DNA of 64,000 nt from Dicaeum eximium (taxonomy: Eukaryota; Chordata; Aves; Passeriformes; Dicaeidae): positions 2,217,431 to 2,281,430 of the forward strand of contig VWZP01007940.1 in the NCBI GenBank assembly GCA_013396995.1, written 5' to 3'. A program made the position numbers and the translations under genes. Below the pieces are notes generated by a model, which was not told the origin of the DNA, did not search any database, and saw only the letters and a program-made list of their open reading frames with translations. Shown here piece after piece: positions 60,935-64,000 of this stretch (position 1 is its first letter; every line of letters begins with the position of its first letter).

Positions 60935-62099
60935 TTCCAAAAAGAATTTTTTACACTCACTATGTAGATGAGAAGCAGCCTTGGATTTGATTAAAAAAAT
61001 GGCTATTGAAAAGTAAAATCATCTGGTTTTGCCAGTTTTGAATAGCCAATGGCAGAGTGCCAAAACATGGGAAAGCTTAGAGGAGCATTATTGTAGAATA
61101 TCAATATTTGTTTCTCTCTCACTACTATACCTTTTCTGTACTGTGTCTTCAAAGCACCGTTAGAGTTTTACGTTTTCTACCACTTATCTTGAAATAGGAA
61201 AGTATTGTATAATACAGAAACAATATTTAAATACAATACATGTAATACTTTAAAAACAATCCCCATTACAACATAATGCAAACTGAAGTGGAATAATCAT
61301 GCTTCATTTAGAGATGCTAGGCTTGGGTTTTTTTTGTTTGTTTTGTTTTGCTTTGCTTTTGTTTTTTTTTTCTTTCAAAAATGGGTTTTCTAGTCCCTTT
61401 TAAGCTTAAGAAGGTCTCTGGAACTCTTATTAAAAAAAAAAAATCTCCACAGCTTCAGAGAGTATTGTTTTTGTTTACATTGAGAATGTCTGGATTGGTG
61501 AACAAGTCATTTCTTCATCAGCAGGAGTAATTTCTAAAGCTTATTTAGAATGACTTTATCTAGCTGAACTTAAATCTATTCTGCAGTAAGAACTGCCTCA
61601 GAGAGTTTCTGGAGGAACCAGATTTGTCATCTCAGATGTTAATCAATACATGGAAGCACATGGATAGTCACTGTGAACTGGCCAACTGCACAACAGAGTT
61701 AATCATCTGGATTCCTTGAATTTTCAACCTCTTGCAGCTATTTCCTAGCTCTTGCAGTAATTAGTGAAATTCTCTGTAGTGCAGCCGAGTAAATCCCCTT
61801 GTCTCAAATTAGTCAATGGGATCATCTCAGTAGAAACTGGCCAGAGATGTCTTTGATCATCAGGGAATTGCTGGCTGAGTGGGCATGGTCATAGCCATGA
61901 TATCTACCTATACCACAATTGCAGGGAAAACATGAATTTCATATTTATATAATATTTCTAAATTAAATTCTTTAGATATTGCTACAACCAGATGTGAGTT
62001 TTTCAATATTTAAAACAAAAAAACACTAGGTTTGTGTTTGTTAGAAATGTTTCCTCTCTAAAACTAAAAAACTTTAATACAAAATAAAGATGAACCTTT
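60935..62099. other. Non-coding stretch
   Basis: No gene recognised. A T-rich tract with TTTTG units occupies 61327-61375. Confidence 0.55.
61327..61375. repeat. T-rich tract with TTTTG units
   Basis: T runs separated by single G or GC; probable decayed poly-T or (TTTTG)n. Confidence 0.75.
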
Positions 62100-62635
62100 A
62101 GCACCTTCATCATTAGGATAAATTAGAGAGATGGGCAATTACCAATTGTTTGAAATTTAACAAAGACAAGTGCTGGATTCTGTCACAGGACGGGGCAACT
62201 CTGCATATGATTGATTGGGGATAGACTGGGGCATGAGATGCTGGAGAGCAAAGCTGCAGAAAGGGACCTGGGACTCCTGGTCTGTGGCAAGTTGAAGATG
62301 AGCCAGCAGTGCCCTGGCAGCCAGGAGGGCCAACCCTGTCCTGGGGTGCATCAGGCACAGCATGGCCAGCTGGGCAAGGGAGGGGATTGTCCTGCTCTGC
62401 TCTGAGCTGGGGCAGCCTGGCTTTGAGTCCTATGCGCAGTTTTGGGTGCCACAGTATAAAAAAGACTTGGAGCTCCTAGAAAACACCTAAAGGAGGACAA
62501 CAAAGATGATGAAAGTCTGGAGGGGAAGCTGTATGAGGAAGCACCTGAAGTCACTTGAACTGTTGACACTGGAGGAGACAGGGGAGGCCATCTTGTGGTC
62601 CATCTCAAGCTATTCCTTGTGGAGGAGTTTTTCGT
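62100..62635 (+). mobile_element. CR1 LINE ORF2 C-terminal fragment lacking its 3' end
   Basis: The translation gives MLESKAAERDLGLLVCGKLKMSQQC-like sequence (62229-62313, quoted in part) matching the CR1 LESSxAEKDLGLLVDxKLxMSQQC block. A VYKKDLELLE stretch near 62453-62482 and a RRTTKMMK-like stretch just downstream match the KKDMELLERVQRRATKM region. Indels break the frame. The sequence stops resembling CR1 after the 'LEETGEAIL' region at about 62590-62635, so the 3' untranslated tail and octamers are missing, pointing to a later deletion. The 64-68-codon frames on either strand here are parts or shadows of it. Confidence 0.88.
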
Positions 62636-64000
62636 TATGGGAAGTTTCAACTGTTCTTGCTACTGTTAATTGGCTTCATAAGAAAAGACAACTACATTAT
62701 GTTCTAGTTAAGAAATGGAATTGTTTCTGCCCTTTGCGTTAGCAGTGATTTTTGCTACAATGTCAGAATCCTTGCGAAAATAATTACTTTGGAGAGGAAG
62801 AAAAGGTGAATCACTGATTTTACAGGCTTCCCCATCAATTTTCCTTAAAATATTGTCATAGGTGTCCATCACAAATGTGCATATGCTAACAAAAGGGGTT
62901 TTTTTATTTCTCCCATGGAAAAAAAATTAGAAATATAGACTTCTTCAAACAACTCTGTGGCAAAGAGACATTTTCTTTTGCTTACGGTTAAGGAAACCGA
63001 ACAAAAATAAAATACTTTTTTATTTAAAGGAGAGAAATACTGAACTACCTTCAAAGAAGGCATCACTTTCACCAGAAGAGAAATAAAGTTTGTACCAGTC
63101 CCATAGTCCATTCTCTTTTACTCCTCTCACACAGATGAGTCACATTCTCATTTCATGCTTAAAAATCGTCACTTACACCTCCACAGGTCTCTTAATGGAC
63201 TCTTTTCATAAACTTTACACAGTGTAAGGCAATCTAATGTGTCTTTTCAAAAAAACAGGCATCCCAACATTTAAAAATATTCTCATCTAGTCCAGTGAGA
63301 AAAGTTTCTAGAATGGGACTACAGTCAGAATTACTCTCCAAATGTTGCCCATAGGGAAATGACAGAATGAGCAGCATATTCAGCCCACTTTTCCACAATT
63401 TCTCTCTCTTTCTTCCACTTCCTCAGTCCCAAATTAGCACCTTTTTCATGGCTTTTAGAAGCTATATAGTATTCCATCACATATCAGGAAAAGCTACATG
63501 AAAGCTGTAGCCGTCAGCTTTTCGTAAGCAGCCTGAAAAGTTTCTGGGGAAATAATTAATGAAGGCAGAAAGAAAGGTAAGAAAGGGAAGTCTGAACTAC
63601 TTGGAGCTAATCTATTACTTGAAAGTGTCAGCAGCAGCAGAAGTGTTATCTACTGTTTGCAGCAGCACTGTGGATACATGTTATGCCTAGATTCCTACTT
63701 TACTTACCCTGGGACTTCTCTCAAGGGAACCATTGGGAACCATTTGGCTTTATTACTGTGATTAAATCAATGTGCTTTAAAGGATTTAGATCTTTCATTT
63801 CTGGTCACTGTAGTCCAAACTGATCCTATGACCTCAAAAGTCTAGACAAAACTGAATTTTGCAATCAGAAGAAGAAAGGCATATGAAAGAAATATATGTT
63901 TTGAGAGCAGAATGACAATTGATAAATCTTTCTCCTTTCTCTTTTGCCCGCCTAAGGGACAAAGCTTTCATTCTCCCTGGAAGAGGTATTCATTAGGGTT
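62636..64000. other. Non-coding stretch to the window end
   Basis: No gene or element recognised. Open frames are under 81 codons. Confidence 0.55.

Noticed and set aside
60520..60990. Long RKEG-rich and LPSF-rich reading frames on both strands
   Set aside because: They are translations of the GGAA microsatellite, which stays open in every frame.
62113..62650. Minus-strand open frames of 68-99 codons
   Set aside because: They overlap the plus-strand CR1 ORF2 fragment and have no similarity of their own.
1..64000. CRISPR arrays, tRNA or rRNA genes, bacterial-type operons or toxin systems
   Set aside because: No spaced direct repeats, cloverleaf or rRNA sequence was seen, and sequence texture, CR1 and LTR content indicate a vertebrate nuclear genome.

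Overview
This window looks like avian (possibly passerine) nuclear DNA: AT-rich and intron-poor in visible signals, with no operons. It carries CR1 LINE fragments whose 3' ends terminate in the ATTCTRTG-type octamer, two LTRs of avian endogenous-retrovirus type, simple repeats, and one run of assembly Ns. I found no protein-coding gene, no exon I could defend, and no RNA gene. Apart from frames that run through the N gap or through tandem repeats, open frames stay near what random AT-rich DNA gives, and most of the longer ones fall in transposon remnants. The window is therefore probably intergenic sequence or the inside of a very large intron.

Layout: 1-3810 is plain non-coding DNA. 3811-4240 is a stop-poor segment with weak LTR-like signals. 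4425-10256 is non-coding, with a perfect 14-bp hairpin at 7688-7720 and a motif-bearing stretch at 9590-9880. 10257-10320 is an (ATGGG)n array. 11167-11678 is an old solo LTR on the minus strand. 13990-16340 is the most informative relic: the 5' part of a CR1 LINE on the plus strand, with an ORF1 esterase-domain pseudogene followed by the ORF2 endonuclease-domain pseudogene. 18191-18355 is an A-rich low-complexity tract. CR1 pieces follow at 19808-19992, 27850-28500 (with an antisense CR1 3' snippet inside), 31430-31937 and 34495-35485 (all plus), at 52112-53475 (minus, 1.36 kb) and at 62100-62635 (plus). 56963-58007 is an LTR on the minus strand flanked by a perfect 5-bp target-site duplication and interrupted by a 436-bp N gap. 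60603-60934 is a GGAA microsatellite with regularly spaced CpG-bearing GCGC variant units.

Nothing here works together as a system. The window records successive retrotransposon insertions and decay in neutral-looking DNA. A few short blocks (9590-9880, 37900-38270, 38600-39040, 29330-29720) differ from their surroundings in base composition or motif content and could be regulatory or unclassified repeat sequence, but sequence alone does not settle this. I did not find a convincing new biological system. The items of most interest are the LTR with its gap, the rare 5' CR1 fragment, and the structured GGAA array.
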